DNA of 64,000 nt from Arthrobacter sp. MYb23 (GTDB lineage: Bacteria; Actinomycetota; Actinomycetes; Actinomycetales; Micrococcaceae), in the NCBI RefSeq assembly GCF_002979775.1, contig NZ_PCPR01000016.1, forward strand, positions 58,774-122,773, in the 5' to 3' direction. The notes beneath the pieces are model-generated. The model was not told the DNA's origin. It did no database searches and saw only the letters and a list, made by a program, of their open reading frames with translations. Both the position numbers and the translations under genes were made by a program. Positions 28,079 through 34,842 of the stretch are shown one piece after another; the stretch's first letter is position 1, and every line of letters starts with the position of its first letter.

Positions 28079-28087
28079 ACGCTAGCA
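28079..28087 (-). promoter_or_regulatory. Extended -10 promoter of the leuA leader
   Basis: On the minus strand TGCTAGCGT is an extended -10 (TGn plus TAnnnT) whose end lies 6 bases before the leader ATG. No good -35 hexamer is seen at 16-18 bp, as is common for extended -10 promoters. Confidence 0.5.
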
Positions 28088-28136
28088 CAACTCCTCAGAC
28101 AAGTAGAGAAGCCTGGAAATAGGAGATGATGGTTCC

Positions 28137-28805
28137 ATGACACAACTGCGACGCGAGCCGCTCGCCGAACAAGCCGCCGAGGCACTTCTCGAACGCATCC
28201 GCGGCGGCGAGTGGGCGCTCGGTCAAAAGCTGCCGGGGGAGACGACGCTCGCTCCGCAGCTCGGCGTCGGCCGGTCCACAATCCGCGAAGCCATTCGGCA
28301 CCTGGCTGGCCGCGGCGTGCTCGTTACCCGTCAAGGTGCCGGAGTCTTCGTCACGGCGCTCGACGAGCCCGAAGATTGGGACCAGGTCCTTCGCCGCGCG
28401 GACATCGCCGCCGTGATAGAGGCGCGTATCGCGATCGAGGTTGAAGCCTCGGCGCTTGCCGCGGAACGGCGCACTCCCGCCGACCTCCGGGCCATGAGGC
28501 GTGCGGCCCAGGAGCGGGAACTGAAGCGCTCGGGACTGGAGGAGCACGTTGATGCAGACACGGCCCTTCACCGCAGCATCGTCCTGGCTGCACACAATCC
28601 GATCCTTACCGAATTGTTCGACACCTTCACCCCGCGCAGCAGGCAAGCGATGATCGAGATGCTCCGGCGCCGCGGCGAACACGGAAGCGACGCCGATCAA
28701 CTCACCCACGTGGGCATCCTGGAAGCGATTGCCAGCAGGGACGCGGTGTTGGCGGCCGCGCTGACCCGGGAGCATCTGCTCGCGCTCAAAGCAGAACTGC
28801 CCTAG
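28137..28805 (+). CDS. FadR-subfamily GntR transcriptional regulator
   Basis: A 222-residue regulator with an N-terminal winged helix (about 8-72, including GVGRSTIREAIRHLAGRGVL) and an FCD effector domain (about 85-215, with EARIAIEVEASALAAER and HVDADTALHRSIVLAAHNPI, the latter holding metal-binding His residues). It is divergent from leuA across 186 bp. It may regulate leuA, itself or something unlinked; no FadR-type TGGTnnnACCA operator is evident in the gap. An AGGAG lies 10 bases before the ATG. Confidence 0.9.
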   Translation: MTQLRREPLAEQAAEALLERIRGGEWALGQKLPGETTLAPQLGVGRSTIREAIRHLAGRGVLVTRQGAGVFVTALDEPEDWDQVLRRADIAAVIEARIAIEVEASALAAERRTPADLRAMRRAAQERELKRSGLEEHVDADTALHRSIVLAAHNPILTELFDTFTPRSRQAMIEMLRRRGEHGSDADQLTHVGILEAIASRDAVLAAALTREHLLALKAELP

Positions 28806-28824
28806 CCCCTGCCGGGAGTGAGCT

Positions 28825-29439
28825 TCAGCGGATCAGGCGGGCCACCAGCACCGCGGCGGCTTCAACAACTTCGTCGGCCTCGCGCTTGGAGGCGCTCAGG
28901 GCCACTTCCTGCCCGGACACCGTCACGATGTCCGTGATCACTGCAACGGTGAGCCGGCCCAGGGTGTCGTCACTGGCGCCGAGGAGCACGGAGTTCTGCC
29001 GGACCCACTCGCGTCCGCGTTCCCGCCGCAGGACTTCGAAACCCGGGGGAGTGTCCCCTTCAATGAACACGCGTTCCAGGTCCCGGTGTTTCCACGTGTA
29101 GTCGAAGTAGCTGCGGCTTCCCACGTTGAACAGTGCAAGGGGATTCTCTTCACCAGCTTTCCGGGCTCTGGCCACGGCGGCTGCCACGAGCCGTTCGTGT
29201 TCATTCTGGTAGTCGTCCCACAGTGCGAGGAAGAGTTCGGTTTTCCCGCCGAAGTGGTGGTAGAGGCTGCCGACGCTGGATCCGGCGCGGGCCACAATGT
29301 CTGAGATGCTCGCGTTGGTGAAGCCATGCTGGACGAACACTTCGGTGGCGGCGTCCAGCAGGTTGCGTTGGGTTGCCGCGGTGCGGGTCCATTGCCAGGA
29401 GCCTGCGGTGCTGGCAACTTCGGAAGTCTTACGGACCAC
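28825..29439 (-). CDS. TetR-family transcriptional regulator
   Basis: A 204-residue repressor. The N-terminal HTH (about 18-65) has QRNLLDAATEVFVQHGFTNA and SISDIVARAGSSVGSLYHHF. The open frame continues 79 codons upstream, but GTG 29439 with GGGAGGAG 7 bases before it gives the normal family length. It is divergent from the cytochrome b gene, whose promoter carries a palindromic element (29568-29588), so control of that gene and itself is likely. Ligand unknown. Confidence 0.87.
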   Translation of the reverse strand: MVRKTSEVASTAGSWQWTRTAATQRNLLDAATEVFVQHGFTNASISDIVARAGSSVGSLYHHFGGKTELFLALWDDYQNEHERLVAAAVARARKAGEENPLALFNVGSRSYFDYTWKHRDLERVFIEGDTPPGFEVLRRERGREWVRQNSVLLGASDDTLGRLTVAVITDIVTVSGQEVALSASKREADEVVEAAAVLVARLIR

Positions 29440-29538
29440 GCGTGGGCTCCTCCCGCAGGCAGGACGTAGATCGGAGTGTCGAACGGCTATTTTTTGGAAT
29501 CCTACCCTCCAAAGAATCCACATAGCCAGCAAGAAGCC

Positions 29539-29588
29539 TTGACTGCTCCTTATGGGACGGGAAATAATTCTGGAAGTCTGTTCTAGAA
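29539..29588 (+). promoter_or_regulatory. Promoter with overlapping TetR-type operator
   Basis: TTGACT (-35, 29539-29544) and AATAAT (-10, 29563-29568) are separated by 18 bp. Directly after lies TTCTGGAA-n5-TTCTAGAA (29568-29588), a 21-bp imperfect palindrome whose two 8-mers are themselves near-palindromes. A repressor bound here would block initiation; the adjacent TetR protein is the obvious candidate. Confidence 0.5.
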
Positions 29589-29673
29589 ATGCATGTTGCG
29601 GCGTGTATCCGAATGCTGCGATTTTTGACGTCGAGCGCCCCGAAACCCGGGTGCCGTTTTCACCGTCGGGCTG

Positions 29674-29707
29674 CAACTGGTTGAATCGCTATATAGCGCC
29701 AACTGGT
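29674..29707. promoter_or_regulatory. CGCTATATAGCG palindrome flanked by CAACTGGT repeats
   Basis: A perfect 12-bp palindrome (29687-29698) is bracketed by direct repeats CAACTGGT at 29674-29681 and 29700-29707, 26 bp apart. It lies 44 bp before the cytochrome b ATG, inside the predicted leader. Could be a second protein-binding site or an RNA hairpin. Confidence 0.4.
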
Positions 29708-29741
29708 CGCAGCCAAACAAGCCAGAGAGGAACGCGGCCTG

Positions 29742-30674
29742 ATGTCCGTTTCAAGCAAGTCGTCCGGGATCACGTCGAACAGGTGGTTCAAACCCGTCGT
29801 CGTCACCGCAGGAGCTTTGGTGGTGGCACTGATCCTGGTGCTCGTTGCGCAATGGCTCCGGACCCTTCAGCCCGTGCAGCAGTTCCTGGTGGACTACCCC
29901 GGGCACTCGGCAATTCCTGAAGGCACTCCCACCGGCTTCCCGGCGTGGCTAGGCTGGCAGCACTTCCTCAACATGTTCTTCATCGTCCTGATCATCCGTT
30001 CGGGCTGGCAGGTGCGCACCACCACCCGCCCGGCGGCCAACTGGACCCGGAACAACAAGGGCTTCATCAAGACCAAGAACCCGCCCACCAAGATCAGCCT
30101 GGACCTCTGGTTCCACCTGACGCTGGACGCGCTCTGGGTCCTCAACGGCATCATCTTCATTGTGCTCCTTTTCGCCACCGGCCAATGGTTGCGGATCGTC
30201 CCCACCAACTGGGACGCTTTCCCCAACGCCGTCTCGGCAGGACTGCAATACGCCTCGCTGAACTGGCCCGTTGAAAACGGCTGGAACAACTACAACAGCC
30301 TCCAGCTCCTGACCTACTTCATCACGGTGTTCATCGCGGCCCCGCTGGCCATCATCACCGGCATCCGGATGTCCGGGGCATGGCCCAAAAAGGCTGCGAT
30401 CAACAAGTTCTACCCGATCGAGTTGGCCCGCAAGATCCACTTCCCGGTGATGATCTACTTCGTGGCCTTCGTGATTGTTCACGTCACCCTGGTGCTGGCT
30501 ACGGGCGCCCTGAGGAACCTCAACCACATGTACGCGGCCAATGACGACAACAACAGCTGGTGGGGCTTCGGCATCTTCGCAGCCTCCATTGTCTTCACGG
30601 CGGCGGCTTGGTTCCTGGCCCGGCCCCTGTTCCTGCGCCCCATCGCCTCGCTGATGGGCAAGGTCTCGCGCTAA
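29742..30674 (+). CDS. Membrane cytochrome b/b6-type protein
   Basis: A 310-residue integral membrane protein with about five transmembrane helices: residues 18-40, 72-90, 125-150, 195-215 and 235-260, plus one near the C-terminus. His residues in WQHFLNMFF, LWFHLTLDALW and KIHFPVMIYFVAFVIVHVTL are suitable heme b ligands, as in the cytochrome b561 / formate dehydrogenase gamma superfamily. Such subunits pass electrons between quinone and a partner enzyme, often a molybdoenzyme, but no partner gene is adjacent. Shine-Dalgarno AGAGAGGAA upstream. Ends at a strong bidirectional terminator. Confidence 0.82.
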   Translation: MSVSSKSSGITSNRWFKPVVVTAGALVVALILVLVAQWLRTLQPVQQFLVDYPGHSAIPEGTPTGFPAWLGWQHFLNMFFIVLIIRSGWQVRTTTRPAANWTRNNKGFIKTKNPPTKISLDLWFHLTLDALWVLNGIIFIVLLFATGQWLRIVPTNWDAFPNAVSAGLQYASLNWPVENGWNNYNSLQLLTYFITVFIAAPLAIITGIRMSGAWPKKAAINKFYPIELARKIHFPVMIYFVAFVIVHVTLVLATGALRNLNHMYAANDDNNSWWGFGIFAASIVFTAAAWFLARPLFLRPIASLMGKVSR

Positions 30675-30683
30675 CCCTCACGC

Positions 30684-30729
30684 AAAGAAAGACAGCCGCC
30701 CCGGAAGTGTTTCCGGGGCGGCTGCTTTC
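30684..30729. terminator. Bidirectional rho-independent terminator
   Basis: A perfect 14-bp stem (30693-30706 with 30711-30724, CAGCCGCCCCGGAA and complement) and a 4-base loop separate the convergent cytochrome b and pyridoxine kinase genes. On the minus strand the stem is followed by TCTTTCTTT, on the plus strand by only CTTTCG, so it should work best for the pdxK transcript. Confidence 0.9.
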
Positions 30730-30745
30730 GCAGGTGCAGCAGAGG

Positions 30746-31582
30746 CTAGGACAGAGCACCGCCCTGCCACAGTGCATCAAAGGGAGCGCCGGAGGACACC
30801 CGGTTCTTGATGCCAGCAGTCACGAAAGCCTTCGCGGTCCGTGCTGCTTCCAACGGCGTCGCGCCCTTCGCGAGTTCGGCGGTCACAGCTGCAGCAAGGG
30901 AGCAACCAGCACCGGACACAGCCACTTCGCCAACCTTCGGAGCGCGCAGGACTTCCAGCGTTTCGCCGTCGTAGTAAACGTCGACGGCGTCCGGGCCTTC
31001 CAGCCGCACCCCGCCCTTGGCGAGGACTGCTGCTCCGCTGATCTCGTGGATGCGGATCGCCGCGGCCTTGAGCGACTCTTCGTCGGTGATGGTGAGTCCG
31101 GATAGCGACTCGGCTTCGAAGTGGTTCGGAGTGACAAACGTTGCCAACGGCAGGATCTGGGCCTTGAGGGCCTGATCGGTGTCCAGGGCGTGGCCGGGCT
31201 CCTGGCCCTTGCAGATCAGGACAGGGTCCAGGACCACATGCTTGAAGGAGCCATCTGCCAATGCCTTTTCAACGGTGCTGATGGTTGCCGGGCTGCCGAG
31301 CATGCCGATCTTCACGGTGTCCAACACCGAAGGGGCGCCGGAAGCGGCACCATAGGCCGCCGTCGTGGCTTCCAATTGGTCCGCGATGACTTGCTGGTCC
31401 ACCGGCACAAAGCGGTGGTTCCAGTTGTCCTTCGGGTTGAAGGAAACGATGCAGGTGAGGTTCGCGATGCCGAACACTCCGAGTTCCTGGAAGGTCTTGA
31501 GGTCGGCCTGCGCGCCGGCGCCACCGGTCGCTTCGGAACCGGCGATGGTCAGGGCGATGGCAGGGGCAACAGCTGAAGTCAT
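30746..31582 (-). CDS. pdxK: Pyridoxine kinase (ThiD-like PdxK)
   Basis: A 278-residue ribokinase-fold kinase. The N-terminal IAGSEATGGAGAQADLKTF and the segment IVSFNPKDNWNH resemble the ThiD-like pyridoxine kinase of Bacillus, as do DPVLICKGQ and AVSGAGCSLAAAVTAELAKG, which holds the anion-hole and catalytic-base region (Cys in place of the usual Asp). It would phosphorylate pyridoxal/pyridoxine for vitamin B6 salvage; HMP kinase activity is the alternative. Start ATG 31582 chosen over 31591 and 31645 because of GGAAA just upstream. Confidence 0.85.
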   Translation of the reverse strand: MTSAVAPAIALTIAGSEATGGAGAQADLKTFQELGVFGIANLTCIVSFNPKDNWNHRFVPVDQQVIADQLEATTAAYGAASGAPSVLDTVKIGMLGSPATISTVEKALADGSFKHVVLDPVLICKGQEPGHALDTDQALKAQILPLATFVTPNHFEAESLSGLTITDEESLKAAAIRIHEISGAAVLAKGGVRLEGPDAVDVYYDGETLEVLRAPKVGEVAVSGAGCSLAAAVTAELAKGATPLEAARTAKAFVTAGIKNRVSSGAPFDALWQGGALS

Positions 31583-31658
31583 GGTTTCCATTTTGCCAGT
31601 TGCCCGGCCGTACGCCGATTCCGGCCCGTGACTCACCCCGTACACTTCCCCGTGAGGC

Positions 31659-32645
31659 CTAGCCGTGCAGCGCCCTGTAGGCAGCTTCCGCGGCCGGATG
31701 CAGCGGGATACCCGCAGTGTTGATCAGGGTTTCCGGGCTGAGGAACTGCACGCCGGTGCTGGAGGTTGGAACCAGATCCTGAGCCTGGTCCACCAGCAAC
31801 TCCACCGTCTGCCGAACAACATGATCGGCCAGGTCCCTGCGGCACAGGAGCAGGTTGGCAACGCCCACCGTCCACACAGCAGGCGCGTTCCCGTAGCTGT
31901 TGGCGGGGATCAGCACGCGGTCGTAGAAGAATCCCGACTGCGCCCGTGTCGCCGGGATGAGTTCGGAAATATCCAGCAGCCGAAGGCCAATGTCCTTAGC
32001 TGCGGCAGCGATGGGAGCGGTGGGCACCCCTCCGGATTGGATCATCATCTCAATCGAACCGTCCTGCAGCGAGGCCAGCGCCTGGTTCAAGCCGAGGTTC
32101 ACTTGCTTCACGGTGCGGGGTGGTTCAGAAAGTCCCGCCGCTGTGATGATCCGTCCTGCGGTCAGGGTGGTCCCTGAGCCCACTTCACCTACGCCCGCAG
32201 TCTTCCCGGCGAGGTCTGCGAGGGTCCGGATCCCGCTGTCCTCGCGCACGATGCAGTGGACATAGTTCTGGTACACCTTTCCCAGCGCCACAAGGTCGCC
32301 GGGCTGCGCGGGATTTCCGGCGGGCGCTGCTGCCTGCGCTGCGGCATCGGCCAGCGCGACGGCGAAGGTCGCCTTGTCGGACACAACCCGCTGAATGTTC
32401 TCAAGGCTCCCGCCGGTGGTCAGCGCGACGGCATTTGCGGCCACGCCCTCCCGTTGCAGCAAGGCCGCGAGCAGGGTGGCAAACTCCAGGTAGAAGCCGC
32501 CGGACTCGCCCCCGGCAACCGTAAGTTCTTTGGGCTGTTCTTCCGGCGTGCAGGCGGTGGTCGACGCGAGCGAGCTGCCGCCCAGGCCGATCGCGACGGC
32601 GCCTTTGAGGACACTCCGCCGGGAGAACGCGAGGGAATCAGGCAT
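31659..32645 (-). CDS. TAXI-family TRAP solute-binding lipoprotein
   Basis: A 328-residue TAXI-type (TRAP-associated extracytoplasmic immunogenic) binding protein. The N-terminus SRRSVLKGA is twin-arginine-like and a Cys in STTAC is probably acylated. Family segments include GGESGGFYLEFATLLAALL and GVGEVGSGTTLTAGRII. It overlaps the histidine kinase stop by eight bases and no TRAP membrane subunit is nearby. It may therefore present a ligand (dicarboxylate, glutamate or 2-oxoglutarate type) to the kinase rather than to a TRAP channel; that role is inferred from context. Confidence 0.87.
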   Translation of the reverse strand: MPDSLAFSRRSVLKGAVAIGLGGSSLASTTACTPEEQPKELTVAGGESGGFYLEFATLLAALLQREGVAANAVALTTGGSLENIQRVVSDKATFAVALADAAAQAAAPAGNPAQPGDLVALGKVYQNYVHCIVREDSGIRTLADLAGKTAGVGEVGSGTTLTAGRIITAAGLSEPPRTVKQVNLGLNQALASLQDGSIEMMIQSGGVPTAPIAAAAKDIGLRLLDISELIPATRAQSGFFYDRVLIPANSYGNAPAVWTVGVANLLLCRRDLADHVVRQTVELLVDQAQDLVPTSSTGVQFLSPETLINTAGIPLHPAAEAAYRALHG

Positions 32646-34050
32646 GCGTGTCCTCCTCCGGTTTCGCGAACTCGAGGCGTGCCGTCAGGCCGTGGGGCTC
32701 GCGCGGCTCAAGGATGAGCCGTCCGCCGTTGGCCTGCGCCAGCCGCTCCACGATGGTCATGCCCAAGCCGTTACCGGGGATCTTGCCATGCTGCGGCGCC
32801 CGCCAAAACCTGGTGGTTGACGCGGCGAGTTGATCGGGCGGGAGGCCCGGGCCGTCGTCGGAAATCTCGACGGCGGTTCCTCCTTGCGTCGCTTGGGTCG
32901 CCACCGCGATGTGGGAACCGGGGGCGTATTTCATGGCGTTGGTGAGGAGTTCGCCCACCATGTGCGCGAGTTCGTCGGGGTCGCACACGATGTGGCTTTC
33001 GGACGCAGGGCCCTCCAGCGTCAGCTGGGTTCCGGCATGTCGGGCAGCCGGTGCCGCCCGCTCGACTTCGCCCTGCAGGACCGGGTAGGGATCGATGACT
33101 GCCAGGCGCTTGTGCTCGGCATGCTCCATGCGGGAAGACCCTTCGGAGGCGCGGTGTTCAGCCGCAGCGAGCTTCAGCACGCCGTCGAGCATTTCCTCCA
33201 CCCGCTCAAGTTCCGCAACGACGCCGTCAGCCGCCTCCTTCTCCGGTTCTGAGCGTAGAGCCAGCTGCAGCAAATCGATGCGCAAGCGCAGCGCGCCAAC
33301 AGGGTTCCGGAGCTGGTGCGAGGTATCGGCGATGAGCCGGCGTTGGGACTCCATGCTTTCCGTCACGGTGTCGGCCATGGCCGTGAAGGAACGGCTCAAT
33401 GCGCGAAGTTCCGGCGGGCCCGCCTCCGGGAGCTGGCTGGTTTTACCGGTTGTTTCCAGTTCGTGGACAGCCTTGCTCAGCCTGTGGACCGGGCGAAGGA
33501 CCCAGCCGGTGATGCGCGAGGCCGCCAGCAGGAGCAGCGCACCCAGCGCCATTGCGGCAAGCACCACCACGAGCCAGCGCTCCCGTAGCTTCTGCCGGGC
33601 AGCGTCGAGGTCCACTTCAAGGACCACCTCGCCGAGTACCTGGCTGGCGGTGCCGAAGGACCGGGAAATGATGTCCGTGCCGGACCCGAAGGCACGGATG
33701 GGGTTGAGTGTGGTGTCGCTGAGGTTGAGGCTCGCCCTGTTCAACGCGTCCCGGGCCTCGGGCCGGTCCTCGCTGAGACCGCCGGAATGGAGGGTGTTCT
33801 GTTGGAGTCGGATCAGGATTCCTTCCCCATAAAGCTCGGAGTATCGGTCCATTTCCCGCTGGAGTTGGGTGGTGTCGCTATCCTCCGCGGCATCGCTGGC
33901 CAGTTGCGCGAAGCGGTTGAGGGCTGCCACGCGGTTGATCTGCAGTTCCTGGGTAAGCTCCCGGCTGGCCGAGGTCAGGATCACGCTGGACACCGTCACC
34001 ACGATGATCACCACCAGCAGGCTCAGGATGCCGAGGACCCGGACTTTCAT
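32638..34050 (-). CDS. HAMP-type sensor histidine kinase
   Basis: A 470-residue membrane kinase. Transmembrane helices at about 5-27 and 159-180 flank a 130-residue extracytoplasmic sensor, followed by HAMP (about 180-235). The phospho-acceptor His245 sits in ADTSHQLRNPVGALRLR; the ATPase domain has an N-box (GELLTNAMKYAPG), EISDDGPGLPPDQ and GNGLGMTIVERLAQANGG. The ATG at 34050 overlaps the response regulator stop (ATGA); the longer frame is rejected. Similar in layout to TctE-type kinases that sense tricarboxylates. Confidence 0.93.
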   Translation of the reverse strand: MKVRVLGILSLLVVIIVVTVSSVILTSASRELTQELQINRVAALNRFAQLASDAAEDSDTTQLQREMDRYSELYGEGILIRLQQNTLHSGGLSEDRPEARDALNRASLNLSDTTLNPIRAFGSGTDIISRSFGTASQVLGEVVLEVDLDAARQKLRERWLVVVLAAMALGALLLLAASRITGWVLRPVHRLSKAVHELETTGKTSQLPEAGPPELRALSRSFTAMADTVTESMESQRRLIADTSHQLRNPVGALRLRIDLLQLALRSEPEKEAADGVVAELERVEEMLDGVLKLAAAEHRASEGSSRMEHAEHKRLAVIDPYPVLQGEVERAAPAARHAGTQLTLEGPASESHIVCDPDELAHMVGELLTNAMKYAPGSHIAVATQATQGGTAVEISDDGPGLPPDQLAASTTRFWRAPQHGKIPGNGLGMTIVERLAQANGGRLILEPREPHGLTARLEFAKPEEDTHA

Positions 34051-34709
34051 GGTTGCTCGACACGATAGCCGACGCCGCGGACATTGATGATGAATCCGGG
34101 AAGCTGCAGCTTGGACCTTAGCCCCGTCAGGTGCACGTCCAATGACCGCGAGTGGGACAGGAACGCGTCGCCCCACAGCGCGTCCAGGATCTGTTCCCGA
34201 GTGACCACCGAGCCGGCGTTCCTGACCAGAAGGCTGAGGAGGTCGAACTCCGTGGCGGTCAGGGCCAGTTGCCGTTCCCCGACGGCGGCCACGCGGCGAT
34301 CGAGGTCCACCTCAAGATCTCCAAGGACGATGTTGTGCGGGGTTTGATGGCCGGACCGGTTGGTTCGCCGCGTCACAGCTTCGATCCTGGCGAGCAATTC
34401 CACAAGCTTCACGGGTTTGACCAGGTAGTCATCGGCCCCGGATCGAAGGCCCAGGACCACGCTTCGCTCGTCATCGCGGGCCGTCAGGATCAGGATGGGG
34501 ATCTGCGTGACCTGCCGGAGTTTCCTCAGGACTTCCAGGCCGTCCAGATCCGGAAGGCCAAGGTCCAGCAGGATGACCTCGTGCTGCCGGTGGGCCAAAA
34601 GCGCATCCTCGCCGCGGGAGACCCGGGTGTGCTTGTGCCCGGCGGAGGCGACGGCTGCACTCAAGGCCGACGCCATGGCGTCGTCATCCTCGACGATGAG
34701 CACGTGCAC
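34047..34709 (-). CDS. OmpR-family response regulator
   Basis: A 220-residue response regulator: receiver domain (1-115) with acidic pocket VEDDD, phospho-acceptor Asp49 in ILLDLGLPDLDGLEV and the conserved Lys in YLVKPVKLVELLARI. The C-terminal winged helix (about 125-218) has LTATEFDLLSLLVRNAGSVV and SLDVHLTGLRSKL. GTG start with AAAGGA upstream. First gene of a regulator-kinase-TAXI operon, with repeated TTCGCT elements just before it and the KgtP-like gene upstream on the same strand, a likely target. Confidence 0.93.
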   Translation of the reverse strand: MHVLIVEDDDAMASALSAAVASAGHKHTRVSRGEDALLAHRQHEVILLDLGLPDLDGLEVLRKLRQVTQIPILILTARDDERSVVLGLRSGADDYLVKPVKLVELLARIEAVTRRTNRSGHQTPHNIVLGDLEVDLDRRVAAVGERQLALTATEFDLLSLLVRNAGSVVTREQILDALWGDAFLSHSRSLDVHLTGLRSKLQLPGFIINVRGVGYRVEQP

Positions 34710-34725
34710 GGGCTGGGTCCTTTGC

Positions 34726-34760
34726 TTCGCTACGGGCTGGTTCGCTTCGCTGGTTCGCTA
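34726..34760. promoter_or_regulatory. TTCGCT direct repeats before the response regulator
   Basis: GCTGGTTCGCT occurs twice (34736-34746 and 34749-34759, 13-bp period) and TTCGCTAC brackets the array. OmpR-type regulators bind direct repeats about one helical turn apart, so an autoregulatory site is possible. The area is 17-50 bp upstream of the GTG start. Confidence 0.4.
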
Positions 34761-34773
34761 CTAGAGCTTAACG

Positions 34774-34832
34774 TTGTGAGGCCCGCTCTGCGCCCTTCGG
34801 AGTATCCAAAGTGCGCAGAACGGGCCTCACAA
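34774..34832. terminator. Hairpin terminator after the KgtP-like gene
   Basis: Arms TTGTGAGGCCCGCTCTGCGC (34774-34793) and its complement with one mismatch (34813-34832) form a 20-bp stem with a 19-base loop, 10 bp past the permease stop. The arms end in AA/TT but no long T-tract follows. It should separate the permease transcript from the downstream two-component operon. Confidence 0.75.
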
Positions 34833-34842
34833 GGCAGGCAGG

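Larger units (their letters stand above)
29440..29741. other. 302-bp divergent intergenic region, promoter and palindromes
   Basis: Between the TetR and cytochrome b genes. It contains a plus-strand sigma-70-like promoter with an overlapping palindrome, and further downstream the palindrome CGCTATATAGCG with flanking CAACTGGT repeats; both are listed separately. The cytochrome gene would have a leader of about 165 bases. I see no small ORF with a good Shine-Dalgarno sequence and no tRNA. Confidence 0.6.

Noticed and set aside
30595..30780. Small minus-strand ORF across the terminator at 30684-30729
   Set aside because: It runs through the terminator stem and overlaps the cytochrome b gene; no ribosome site.
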